DNA from: an uncultured Clostridia bacterium
GTDB lineage: Bacteria > Bacillota > Clostridia > Christensenellales > UBA1242
Direction of reading: 5' to 3'
DNA length: 20,468 nucleotides
Assembly: GCA_934754445.1 (NCBI GenBank)
Contig: CAKVHZ010000017.1
Span: 1-20,468 of the forward strand
Shown here: piece after piece, positions 1-6,986 of the stretch
How positions within the stretch are numbered: the stretch's first letter is position 1
Layout of the letters: each line of letters opens with the position of its first letter
Translations under genes and position numbers: made by a program
Notes under the pieces: generated by a model
What the model was told of the DNA's origin: nothing
Database searches by the model: none
What the model saw: only the letters and a program-made list of their open reading frames with translations

Positions 1-18
1 TTTATTCGACGCTCTTTT

Positions 19-47
19 ATATTACCATTTTATTTACCCTTTGTCAA
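19..47 (-). promoter_or_regulatory. Sigma-A-type promoter for a gene left of the window
   Basis: On the minus strand a perfect -35 TTGACA (42-47) is followed after 17 bp by TAATAT (19-24), a 4/6 match to the -10 box. It points out of the left edge, so the gene it drives is not visible. The -35 match and exact 17-bp spacing are seen directly; function is inferred. Confidence 0.5.
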
Positions 48-187
48 CACTTTTTTTAAAGTTTTCTAAAATTTTTTGAAAATTTTAAAAATTTTTGTTT
101 TTTTAGGTAAAATTTGTAATATAACATATATGTTAGCATAATTTTGTCTAATTTCCAACTGATTTTAATAAAATTTTCACAAAATTT

Positions 188-1927
188 TTATTTATAGTTT
201 TTTATTTCTTCTAACACTCTTGCAATAAAATCTTCAAGTTTAACATTTGGAGTATTTTCATTACCACGAGCCCTTACTGTAATAGTATTACTTTCTTTTT
301 CTCCATCGCCTATAATTAGCATATAAGGTATTTTGCTATTAGCAGCTTCTCTAATTTTGTAACCGATTTTTTCATTTCTATCATCAAGTTCGGCTCTCAA
401 ACCTTTTTCCAACAATTTTTTATAAATACTTTCAGCGTATTCTTGTTGTGCTTCGCTAATGTTTAAAACTTTTACTTGAACTGGGCATAACCATACAGGT
501 AAAATGCCTTTTGTTTCTTCTAATAAAAATGCTACAAATCTATCTAAAGAGCCTAAAATTGCTCTATGGATAACAACAGGACGAACTTTTTGATTGTTTT
601 CGTCTACATATTCAAGTTCAAATTTCTCTGGAAGTTGATAATCTAATTGAACTGTTGATAATGTTACATCATGTCCTAAAGCACTTCTTACTTGGACATC
701 GATTTTTGGACCATAGAAAGCGGCTTCGCCTTTTGCTTCATAAAATTCTAAGTTATTATCTTTTAAAATTTTTCTTAATGCTGTTTCACTCTTAACCCAA
801 AGTTCATCATTTCCAAAATATTTTTCAGTATTTTTTTCATCTCTTAATGATAAACGGAATTTGTAATTTTCAAAACCGAAATTTTTATAAACATCTAATA
901 TTAATTTAATAACATTTTCTACTTCGCTTTCTATTTGGTCTGGTCTACAGAAAATATGCGAATCGTTTTGAGTGAATGCTCTTGCTCTTTCTATCCCACA
1001 AAGAGAGCCTGCACCTTCAAACCTAAAATCGTTTGCCACTTCGGCTATTCTTAAAGGTAAATCTTTATAAGAATGCATAAAATTTTTATAAATCATCATG
1101 TGATGAGGACAATTCATTGGTCTTAAAACATACTCTTCTTCATCTCGTTTCATTGATGGGAACATATCTTCGTGGTAATGGTCCCAGTGTCCTGATGTTT
1201 TATATAAATTTACATTGGCAAGTGATGGAGTCATAACATGTTTATATCCAAGTGCTAATTCTTTATTTGTTATATAATCACTTAATGCTCTACGAATAAT
1301 AAACCCATTAGGTAACCACATAGGTAAGCCCCTACCTACTAAATCTGAGAACATAAAAATACCTAGTTCTTTACCCAATTTTCTATGGTCTCTTTTTGCT
1401 GCTTCTTCCATTAATGCGTTATATTCTGCAAGTTCTTTTTTACTACCAAAAGCATAAACATAAATTCTTTGAAGCATTTTATTCTTTTCGCTTCCACGCC
1501 AGTATGCCCCTGCAACTTTTGCAATTTTAAAGCCCATATTTTGTAATTTGCTTGTATTTTCTACATGAGGCCCTCTACACAAATCGAAAAAGTCATCGCC
1601 AGTATAGTAAATAGAAATAACTTCATCTTCTGGAAGTTCGTTTATTATTTCAGTTTTATACTCGTTATTTTTAAATAATTCTAGTGCTTCTTTTTTAGAG
1701 ATTTCTTTTCTTGTAAATTTTTCACTACTATTTATAATTTTTTGCATAGATTTTTCTATTTCCGCAAAATCACTTGGTGAAATAGTCTTCATATCAAAAT
1801 CATAATAAAATCCATTATCTATAGCAGGACCAATTGTTAATTTTGCATTTGGGTCCCATTTTAAAATTGCTTTTGCTAGCACATGAGCCATACTATGTCG
1901 TGCTTTCATTAATTGTTCATTATCCAT
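188..1927 (-). CDS. thrS: Threonyl-tRNA synthetase, TGS-less
   Basis: Class II aminoacyl-tRNA synthetase that charges tRNA-Thr in the cytoplasm. The 579-residue protein begins directly in the editing domain: HSMAH (residues 11-15) and the later LCRGPH supply the editing-site His/Cys residues. The catalytic core shows the zinc ligands (MNCPHHM, the His of NDSHIF, and the His of VVIHRAILGS) and class II motif 2 around NDFRFEGAGS. The last ~100 residues are the anticodon-binding domain (from PVWLCPVQV). The family is usually ~640 residues with an N-terminal TGS domain, which is absent here. I start at the ATG at 1927, not the ATG 7 codons upstream: AAAGGAG lies 6 nt before it, and the upstream ATG falls between the leader terminator and this ribosome binding site. 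Expression is controlled by the T-box just upstream. Confidence 0.97.
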   Translation of the reverse strand: MDNEQLMKARHSMAHVLAKAILKWDPNAKLTIGPAIDNGFYYDFDMKTISPSDFAEIEKSMQKIINSSEKFTRKEISKKEALELFKNNEYKTEIINELPEDEVISIYYTGDDFFDLCRGPHVENTSKLQNMGFKIAKVAGAYWRGSEKNKMLQRIYVYAFGSKKELAEYNALMEEAAKRDHRKLGKELGIFMFSDLVGRGLPMWLPNGFIIRRALSDYITNKELALGYKHVMTPSLANVNLYKTSGHWDHYHEDMFPSMKRDEEEYVLRPMNCPHHMMIYKNFMHSYKDLPLRIAEVANDFRFEGAGSLCGIERARAFTQNDSHIFCRPDQIESEVENVIKLILDVYKNFGFENYKFRLSLRDEKNTEKYFGNDELWVKSETALRKILKDNNLEFYEAKGEAAFYGPKIDVQVRSALGHDVTLSTVQLDYQLPEKFELEYVDENNQKVRPVVIHRAILGSLDRFVAFLLEETKGILPVWLCPVQVKVLNISEAQQEYAESIYKKLLEKGLRAELDDRNEKIGYKIREAANSKIPYMLIIGDGEKESNTITVRARGNENTPNVKLEDFIARVLEEIKNYK

Positions 1928-1940
1928 AATCTTCTCCTTT

Positions 1941-2149
1941 AAAAACAAAAAATCCTTTACAAACTGTAAAGGACGATAATTTACCGTGGTTCCACCTTTT
2001 TTTAAAATGCAATAGCATTTCCTTATTATATCTATAAATAAATCATCATTAAAGTGGTTTCATATCTACCCTATCTTAAGTCTTTCAGCAACCGACTCTT
2101 CTCTTTGCGAATCAAATAGAACTACTTGTCTTTAACTATTAAATATAAA
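1941..2149 (-). promoter_or_regulatory. Thr-specific T-box leader of thrS
   Basis: The minus-strand leader has the T-box landmarks in order. Stem I carries GGTTGCTGAAAG. A specifier-loop candidate, GAAACCAC, contains the Thr codon ACC (2058-2056). The conserved T-box bulge AAGGTGGAACCACGG follows, with TGGA at 2094-2091 minus 100, that is 1994-1991, poised to pair with the UCCA end of uncharged tRNA. Next is a terminator hairpin, TCCTTTACA/TGTAAAGGA (1953-1973), followed by a T-rich run (1941-1952). Known mechanism: uncharged tRNA-Thr stabilises the antiterminator and allows thrS transcription. The TGGA sequence predicts a U discriminator base on the cognate tRNA-Thr. Confidence 0.93.
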
Positions 2150-2156
2150 CATATAT

Positions 2157-2185
2157 ATTATATTGCACAAAAATTTTGTTGTCAA
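2157..2185 (-). promoter_or_regulatory. Promoter of the T-box/thrS transcript
   Basis: Perfect TTGACA (2180-2185) and perfect TATAAT (2157-2162) on the minus strand with a 17-bp spacer. This places transcription start near 2149-2150, just before T-box Stem I. The region between this promoter and the end of murI (2186-2267) is AT-rich and I see nothing else in it. Confidence 0.85.
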
Positions 2186-2267
2186 CTATTTTTTATTATT
2201 TTAAAAATTTACAATTTTATGCACTTATATTTTATATAAATAAATTTAGTTACTTGATATTTAAAAA

Positions 2268-2996
2268 TTAATTTTTTAAAATATATTTTATTGTCTTTTT
2301 TAAATTAACATTTTTCTTTGTTACAAAAATTTTAATCGTTTGTTTACTAAAAACTAAACTTTTTGGAATAATACTTTTTACCCTTTTAACAATTCCATTT
2401 ATCGCATCATAAAATTTAACTTTACCATATAAGATTTTAGCGATTTCATGCTTTAAAAAATAGTAATGGGTGCAACCTAAAACTACATTTTTAAATTTTT
2501 GTTTAGGAATTTGTTTTTTCAAACTTTTTAAAATTTCATCTCTATTAAAATAGTTTTTATCAAGAAGCGATGCAATATCTTTTAAGGGGACAAAAATAAA
2601 TTGATTATTGTTTTTATACTTTTTTAAAAGTTTAGAATATTTAATTGTTCCATTTGTCGCAAGTACTAAAGTTTTTTTGTTGTTTTTAACTTGTTTTATA
2701 GGTGGCTCTGTGCCTATAACATTAATTTTAATGTTTTTTCTAACAAAATTTATTGTGCTAGCAGTTAAAGTATTGCAAGCAAAAATTATAAGTTTAATAT
2801 TGAATTTTAATATGTAACTATTCAAAACTTTTAATATGTGAGTTTTTAAAACTTTTTTGGTCTTATTCCCATAAGGAGAAAACCTATTATCTGCAAGAAA
2901 AATAAAACTTTCTTGTGGAAATTTATCTTTCAAAACTTTTAAAACACTTACACCACCTAATCCACTATCAATAACTAGAATGTAACTTTTTTTCAT
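2268..2996 (-). CDS. murI: Glutamate racemase
   Basis: Cytoplasmic enzyme that interconverts L- and D-glutamate to supply D-Glu for peptidoglycan. Family motifs are all visible: DSGLGG (Asp10/Ser11), ADNRFSPYG, FACNT with catalytic Cys74, GTEPP, and LGCTHYYFL with the second catalytic Cys175 and His177. The third region normally reads GCTHYP; here Pro is replaced by Tyr. At 242 residues it is a little short (usually 255-275), with a compact, very Lys-rich C-terminus. No Shine-Dalgarno precedes the ATG; instead a TAAAAT -10-like box ends 7 nt upstream, suggesting a near-leaderless transcript. The upstream coiled-coil gene ends in its own terminator, so murI is probably transcribed separately. 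Confidence 0.93.
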   Translation of the reverse strand: MKKSYILVIDSGLGGVSVLKVLKDKFPQESFIFLADNRFSPYGNKTKKVLKTHILKVLNSYILKFNIKLIIFACNTLTASTINFVRKNIKINVIGTEPPIKQVKNNKKTLVLATNGTIKYSKLLKKYKNNNQFIFVPLKDIASLLDKNYFNRDEILKSLKKQIPKQKFKNVVLGCTHYYFLKHEIAKILYGKVKFYDAINGIVKRVKSIIPKSLVFSKQTIKIFVTKKNVNLKKTIKYILKN

Positions 2997-3003
2997 AATA
3001 AAT

Positions 3004-3033
3004 ATTTTATGAAAAAATAAATTCTTGCGTTAA
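3004..3033 (-). promoter_or_regulatory. Possible murI promoter giving a near-leaderless mRNA
   Basis: Minus-strand TAAAAT (3004-3009, 5/6 match) lies 7 nt before the murI ATG. An 18-bp spacer separates it from a weak -35, TTAACG (3028-3033). The -35 overlaps the T-run of the terminator of the preceding gene. Low confidence because the sequence is AT-rich. Confidence 0.35.
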
Positions 3034-3063
3034 AAAAAAGTTATGTATTAAACATAACTTTTT
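3032..3063 (-). terminator. Rho-independent terminator after the coiled-coil gene
   Basis: Stem GTTATGT/ACATAAC (3040-3046 / 3052-3058) with a 5-nt loop, extended by A/T pairs. On the minus strand it ends in a run of eight T. It begins 2 nt after the stop codon of the 3066-4475 gene. Confidence 0.88.
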
Positions 3064-3065
3064 AA

Positions 3066-4475
3066 TTATTCTTGTGTTCCATCATTTGTTGAATTATCGC
3101 TAGCATCACCATCAGTTCCATTATTATTTAAAACTTCTTTAGCATGAGCAATTTTTGCTTGAACATCATTAATGTCATTTTCTAAATCTTGAGCATTACG
3201 AGTTAAAATTTCATTTGTTCTTCTTAATACTGGATAACGGTCTTTGTTTGCTTCCATAACTTCACTACAATGAGCAACTGATGTTCTTAAACCATTTAAT
3301 AACTCAATTTCTTCATCTAGTTTTTGTTGTTTTTCTGGGTCAGCAACATTGTTAACACCTAAAATTACCATTTTCTTTTTAGCAACTATTGCTTCTCTTC
3401 TTCTTAGTTTATCTTGGTCTGATTCTAAAGTTCGAGCAATTCTTGCTAGTGGAATATATTCTTTTTTGTTAATTTTTAAATCTTTATCATTTTGTTTTTG
3501 TCTTTCTAGTAATTTAGCAAGTTCTTCTTCTAGGCTATTTAAAGTATCAACTGTAATTTCTTCTTGTGGTTGTGATTTTTCTTCTAGTTCTTTTTTAAGA
3601 TTTTCAACTTCAAGTTTTGCTTTTTCTTCTAGTTCTGCATTTTTCTTTTGTTCTTCATCAAGTTTACTATTAAGTTCTTCAACCATAGCTTTTAATTTTT
3701 CTAATTCTTCATTGTTTTGACTAGTAGGTTCTGTGTTTTCGATAATTTCTTCAACATCTTTCTTTTCTTCTTTAAGTTCTTCAGTTTTTTCTTCTGGAGT
3801 AGTAATCACTTCGTCTTCATCAAAATCAGGTTCAAGGTCTTCATCTTTAACGAATTGATTTCTAGCTCTCATATTTTTTTCTTTAATTGCTCTTAAAATT
3901 TCTTCTATACTTTTATCGTCTTCGTCTTCATCATCAAAGAAATTAAAATCATCATCTTCATCTTTTTCGTTTAGTTCAATTTTAGGCTCTGGTTTTTCTT
4001 CTTTAGGATTTTTTTCTTCTTCAATCTCTTTTTCTATTTCAGGACTAACTTTATTGATAAAAGTAAAGTCTTCGTTTACTTCAGTAACTGGAGTTTTTTC
4101 TTCTAATTTAGCATTTTTTGCTTCTAATAGTTTTTGTTCTTCTGCTGCTTTATTAAAATCTATATTATTATTTTTTGTTTCAGCATTTTGATTTTCATAT
4201 TCTTTATCAAAATCTAAAACTAGATTTTTTTCATTATTTTGTAAATAATATCTATCATTTAAACTAATATCTTTATTATATTGTAATAAAATTTCGTTAT
4301 CTTTATCTGTATTTTTACGATTACGGAAGAAAATAACTCCTCTTTTACCATCAATACAACCTAAAGTTAAATCTACTAACAATACAACTATAAAGCCTGC
4401 TGTTAAAGCCAAAACTATAATTGCTAAAACATTCAAAATTGCATTAAATATACTTCCACTTAAAACTAATGACAT
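3066..4475 (-). CDS. Membrane-anchored acidic coiled-coil protein, unknown function
   Basis: I do not recognise this family. The 469-residue protein has one hydrophobic N-terminal segment (about residues 10-36) followed by basic residues (KRGVIFFRNRK). By the positive-inside rule the rest should be cytoplasmic. Residues ~95-260 are extremely rich in Glu, Lys and Asp, with acidic runs such as EKDEDDDFNFFDDEDEDD. Residues ~255-335 form a Leu/Glu/Lys heptad-like coiled coil. A less acidic C-terminal part (~335-450, from EYIPLARIARTL) looks helical and may be the folded functional domain. The tail is Asn/Gly/Asp/Thr-rich. The architecture superficially resembles EzrA-type anchored coiled-coil proteins, but I see no sequence motif to support that role. 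The start is supported by GGAG 6 nt before the ATG. It has its own consensus promoter and terminator, so it is monocistronic. Confidence 0.85.
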   Translation of the reverse strand: MSLVLSGSIFNAILNVLAIIVLALTAGFIVVLLVDLTLGCIDGKRGVIFFRNRKNTDKDNEILLQYNKDISLNDRYYLQNNEKNLVLDFDKEYENQNAETKNNNIDFNKAAEEQKLLEAKNAKLEEKTPVTEVNEDFTFINKVSPEIEKEIEEEKNPKEEKPEPKIELNEKDEDDDFNFFDDEDEDDKSIEEILRAIKEKNMRARNQFVKDEDLEPDFDEDEVITTPEEKTEELKEEKKDVEEIIENTEPTSQNNEELEKLKAMVEELNSKLDEEQKKNAELEEKAKLEVENLKKELEEKSQPQEEITVDTLNSLEEELAKLLERQKQNDKDLKINKKEYIPLARIARTLESDQDKLRRREAIVAKKKMVILGVNNVADPEKQQKLDEEIELLNGLRTSVAHCSEVMEANKDRYPVLRRTNEILTRNAQDLENDINDVQAKIAHAKEVLNNNGTDGDASDNSTNDGTQE

Positions 4476-4508
4476 ATTTTTCTCCTTAAAAAATTAAATT
4501 GTAGTTAG

Positions 4509-4537
4509 ATTATAAAACAAAAATCACTAGTTGTCAA
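4509..4537 (-). promoter_or_regulatory. Consensus promoter of the coiled-coil gene
   Basis: Minus-strand TTGACA (4532-4537), 17-bp spacer, TATAAT (4509-4514): both hexamers are perfect. Transcription would start about 25 nt before the ATG at 4475. A perfect consensus suggests strong constitutive expression of the unknown coiled-coil protein. Confidence 0.85.
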
Positions 4538-4566
4538 TACCTAATTTTTATTATTTTTTAAATTTT

Positions 4567-5853
4567 TTAACATACTCTATTTTTAGTAATTTTTAAAGCG
4601 ATAACTGAGCCTAAAGTTAACACTAAAACAAAGCCACTTATACCTAAAATTACTACTAAAGTTTTATTGACATTACTTTCTTGATAATATTTTGTGCCAA
4701 TTTGATTAGATTTAAAAGTCTCAAAAATCAAATTATGCCCTAAATATGTTGGGTGAGGGTCCATATACATAACTATATTTTCAGTAAAATCAATATTAAG
4801 CATTACCCATACTGCAATTGTTTCTCCAGTTATTTTATCTAAACATTCATTAATGTAATTATGATATTCACTGTTAGGATTTTTCTTTTCATTAAATTTA
4901 GAATAAGAATCAACAACATAAAAATTTGCATCATCATTCGCTCTACTTTTATTTATTTCTTCTTTTATTACACCATTTAATCCTAAAAATACTCTACCTG
5001 TGCTATCGAATCCGCCTTGAATAGCAAGTTCACTTAAATAAGCAATATCAGTTAATCTATCTTGTGTAAAATATTGTAAATCATATCCATACATATTTTT
5101 AATCATATTTTGAGTTTCATCGCTTGATAAATAGTTCAATAAATCTTCATCTGCTTGTAAAACTGCATAAGGATTGTAAATTGTTGTAAAATATACTTCG
5201 GCTTTACTATTTAAAGAATTAATTAAAAGCAACAATTTTTGAAATTGTGGTTCAAAATCACTTTCTACCTTATCTCTTAAAAGTGCTTCAACTTGTTGAT
5301 AACTTCTAGGAGTAGTATCTTTTTGAAATCCTAAGTAGTTAGTAATAATATCTGTTGCTTCACTTAAAATGTTGTTTGCACCAATACAAACTGAAATAGT
5401 TTGTGCATTAGATAATATGTCATATACTTCTAAATTTGTTAAAGTGTTAAATTTTGAATTCATATCGTTAGGATTTTTACAAACTTCATTGACATTATCG
5501 TAAAAAGATGAAATGAAATTTATTAAGTCTTGACAATCATCGCCATTATGAGCAAAATTATAGCCTTTATTATAACCATAGTATTGTTTTAAATAACCAT
5601 TTAATTTATACGCATAACAATTCTCTATAAAACTATAGTCATTTTCTTCGCCAGTAATTAAAGTTGCAGATTCATCTTCAAATCCTTCTTTTAAATTTAT
5701 TGCATACCCCTTAGAGATGCTATCTCCTAGAGAAACATAAATTTTCTCTTTAGGTTTTTCTGTTTCTTCGGCAAAAACAACACCTATTGGTGCTAAAAAC
5801 GAAAAACAAAGCATTAAAATTAAGAAACTTAACATTATTTTAATTTTTTTCAT
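4567..5853 (-). CDS. Exported membrane-anchored SGNH/GDSL-like hydrolase
   Basis: Predicted extracellular esterase/lipase-type hydrolase tethered to the membrane. The chosen start (ATG at 5853) has AGGAG 5 nt upstream and begins a classic signal peptide (MKKIKIML, hydrophobic core, likely cleavage after VVFA28). An in-frame ATG 17 codons upstream would sit in the promoter. The SGNH blocks are visible: GDSIS with nucleophile Ser45, an AHNGDD block with Gly104, GANN (residues 158-161) in place of GxND, and DPHPT with Asp365 and His367 as the rest of the triad. Residues ~396-421 form a C-terminal transmembrane helix followed by KITKNR, leaving the catalytic domain outside. The protein has 428 residues. 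Its substrate is not predictable; cell-envelope esters or glycans are possible. It is divergently transcribed from ssrA. Confidence 0.82.
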   Translation of the reverse strand: MKKIKIMLSFLILMLCFSFLAPIGVVFAEETEKPKEKIYVSLGDSISKGYAINLKEGFEDESATLITGEENDYSFIENCYAYKLNGYLKQYYGYNKGYNFAHNGDDCQDLINFISSFYDNVNEVCKNPNDMNSKFNTLTNLEVYDILSNAQTISVCIGANNILSEATDIITNYLGFQKDTTPRSYQQVEALLRDKVESDFEPQFQKLLLLINSLNSKAEVYFTTIYNPYAVLQADEDLLNYLSSDETQNMIKNMYGYDLQYFTQDRLTDIAYLSELAIQGGFDSTGRVFLGLNGVIKEEINKSRANDDANFYVVDSYSKFNEKKNPNSEYHNYINECLDKITGETIAVWVMLNIDFTENIVMYMDPHPTYLGHNLIFETFKSNQIGTKYYQESNVNKTLVVILGISGFVLVLTLGSVIALKITKNRVC

Positions 5854-5875
5854 AAAAACTCCTAATACTATTTTT

Positions 5876-5904
5876 ATTATAGCATTTTTATAATTAATTA
5901 ACAA
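5876..5904 (-). promoter_or_regulatory. Promoter of the SGNH-like hydrolase gene
   Basis: Minus-strand TTGTTA (5899-5904, 4/6 match), 17-bp spacer, perfect TATAAT (5876-5881), about 22 nt upstream of the chosen ATG. It is back-to-back with the ssrA promoter, 18 bp between the two -35 boxes. Confidence 0.65.
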
Positions 5905-5922
5905 AATAATTTGCTAATAATA

Positions 5923-5951
5923 TTGACTAAAACCTTAATATTTTATATAAT
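5923..5951 (+). promoter_or_regulatory. ssrA promoter
   Basis: TTGACT (5923-5928, 5/6 match), 17-bp spacer, perfect TATAAT (5946-5951). The mature tmRNA 5' end at 5966 is 14 nt beyond the -10 box, leaving a short 5' extension that RNase P would remove. Confidence 0.82.
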
Positions 5952-5965
5952 TAAGTATAACTTTT

Positions 5966-6309
5966 GGGGACGAATAGGTTTCGACGGATTAATTAGACTA
6001 AGGTTAAGCACGCTGTGAGGCAGGTTCACATTAATAAGGCAAACAAAATAAACGCAAATAATAATTTAAAAGCCGCTGCTTGCTAAAATTAAGCAGTAAT
6101 TTTATTAAACTTCCCACTAGAGTATAATAAAGTTTCAGTTTATAGTGGTAAATTAAACAAATTGCCTAGTTTGTTTATTTAATTTTAGGCTAGTAATAAT
6201 AATTTTTGAAAGTTTATTTATTGTTATTAAATTAAAAACTTTATAAGCGTGTAGAAAGACTTTATTTCTGTTTTTTCGGACGCGGGTTCAATTCCCACCG
6301 TCTCCACCA
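5966..6309 (+). ncRNA. ssrA: Transfer-messenger RNA (tmRNA, SsrA)
   Basis: tmRNA rescues stalled ribosomes together with SmpB. The 5' GGGGACG (5966-5972) pairs with CGTCTCC before ACCA at the 3' end, giving the G3-U70 wobble that alanyl-tRNA synthetase recognises. The conserved CGGACGCGGGTTCAATTCCC T-arm region and an encoded CCA are present. The mRNA-like part starts at GCA (6039) and reads ANKINANNNLKAAAC, with TAA at 6084-6086 lying in the loop of hairpin CTGCTT/AAGCAG (6076-6081 / 6091-6096), the usual helix 5 position for the tag stop. The tag ends in Cys rather than the common LAA. Length is about 344 nt. It lies on the opposite strand to smpB and rnr. Confidence 0.96.
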
Positions 6310-6310
6310 T

Positions 6311-6347
6311 GTAAAAAAAGGAAAGTTTTAATCTTTCCTTTTTTTAC
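6311..6347 (+). terminator. ssrA terminator
   Basis: A perfect 15-bp stem, GTAAAAAAAGGAAAG / CTTTCCTTTTTTTAC, with a 7-nt loop starts 1 nt after the CCA end. Because A7/T7 lie within the stem it could stop transcription from either side. Confidence 0.88.
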
Positions 6348-6357
6348 AATGAAATTG

Positions 6358-6484
6358 AACCTAACGATTCAATGATATTACTTCGTAATGATATTGCTAA
6401 CGTAATGAAATTTTCGCTAACGCAAAAGTTTAGGTTAAATTTTATATCATTCGAATAATATCTCATTGACCGCAGGTCAATATC
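6358..6484. repeat. Composite hairpin and direct-repeat block between ssrA and smpB
   Basis: This non-coding block contains several short, ordered symmetries. Hairpin ATTAC-TTC-GTAAT (6377-6389) is flanked by the direct repeat AATGATATT (6371-6379 and 6387-6395). GCTAACG occurs twice (6396-6402 and 6416-6422). AACCTAA (6358-6364) is complementary to TTAGGTT (6430-6436). ATATCATT (6444-6451) is complementary to AATGATAT. Hairpin ATTGACC-GCA-GGTCAAT (6465-6481) follows. The modular make-up resembles small interspersed palindromic elements in clostridial genomes, but only one copy is present in this window. No ORF is present. Confidence 0.6.
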
Positions 6485-6533
6485 ACTGGCAGAAAACTAA
6501 AATCATGGCTTTTGAAAATTAAAACACAACAAT

Positions 6534-6554
6534 AAAAAAGAGAGATTTCTCTCT
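6534..6554 (-). terminator. smpB terminator
   Basis: Stem AGAGAG/CTCTCT (6539-6544 / 6549-6554) with a 4-nt loop, then a T-rich run on the minus strand (6534-6539). It directly abuts the smpB stop codon and ends the long pgk-to-smpB gene run. Confidence 0.82.
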
Positions 6555-6986
6555 CTAATACGATTTTATTTGTCTTTGTATATCTCGGTTTTTAATTGTT
6601 TCTCGTTTGTCGTATAATTTTTTACCTTTACAAACTGCTATTTCTAATTTTACTAAATTATCTTTTATATAAACTTTTGTAGGAACAATAGTATAGCCTT
6701 TTGTTTCAACTTTCTTTTTAATTTTTAAAATCTCTTCTTTTTTTAAAAGTAATTTTCTTACTCTCATATCACTAACACTAAAATTATTAGTTTTTTCATA
6801 AGGTTTAATATAAGCATTTTTTAAAAACAATTCATCGTTTTTTAAACTTACAAAACTATCAGTAATACTAATATGACCATTTTTAACAGATTTAACTTCG
6901 CTACCAACTAGGCAAATGCCCGCTTCAAAAGTATCTTCAATAAAATACTCGTAATATGCCTTTTTATTATTTTGAATTAGTTTCAT
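6555..6986 (-). CDS. smpB: SsrA-binding protein SmpB
   Basis: SmpB binds the tRNA-like part of tmRNA and places its C-terminal tail in the empty mRNA channel of a stalled ribosome. The 143-residue protein shows the family signature: NNKKAYYEYFIEDTFEAGI at the N-terminus, GSEVKSVKNGHISITDSF, then YIKPYEK, and KLYDKRETIKNRD leading into the basic C-terminal tail. Length is slightly short but within range. It overlaps the end of rnr by 20 bp, so the two are translationally linked; only a weak GAGAG site, inside rnr, precedes the ATG. Its RNA partner ssrA is nearby but on the opposite strand and convergent. Confidence 0.96.
   Translation of the reverse strand: MKLIQNNKKAYYEYFIEDTFEAGICLVGSEVKSVKNGHISITDSFVSLKNDELFLKNAYIKPYEKTNNFSVSDMRVRKLLLKKEEILKIKKKVETKGYTIVPTKVYIKDNLVKLEIAVCKGKKLYDKRETIKNRDIQRQIKSY

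Noticed and set aside
163..187. AAAATTTT-CAC-AAAATTTT hairpin as the thrS terminator
   Set aside because: Only A/T pairs and no clean T-run on the minus strand after it; too weak to call in such AT-rich sequence.
1928..1948. Upstream ATG extending thrS by 7 codons
   Set aside because: It lies between the T-box terminator and the AAAGGAG site that clearly serves the ATG at 1927.
3349..3720. Plus-strand open frame, Ser/Phe-rich, antisense to the coiled-coil gene
   Set aside because: Its composition is the mirror of Glu/Lys-rich codons on the other strand; there is no ribosome binding site and the minus-strand gene has a perfect promoter and terminator.
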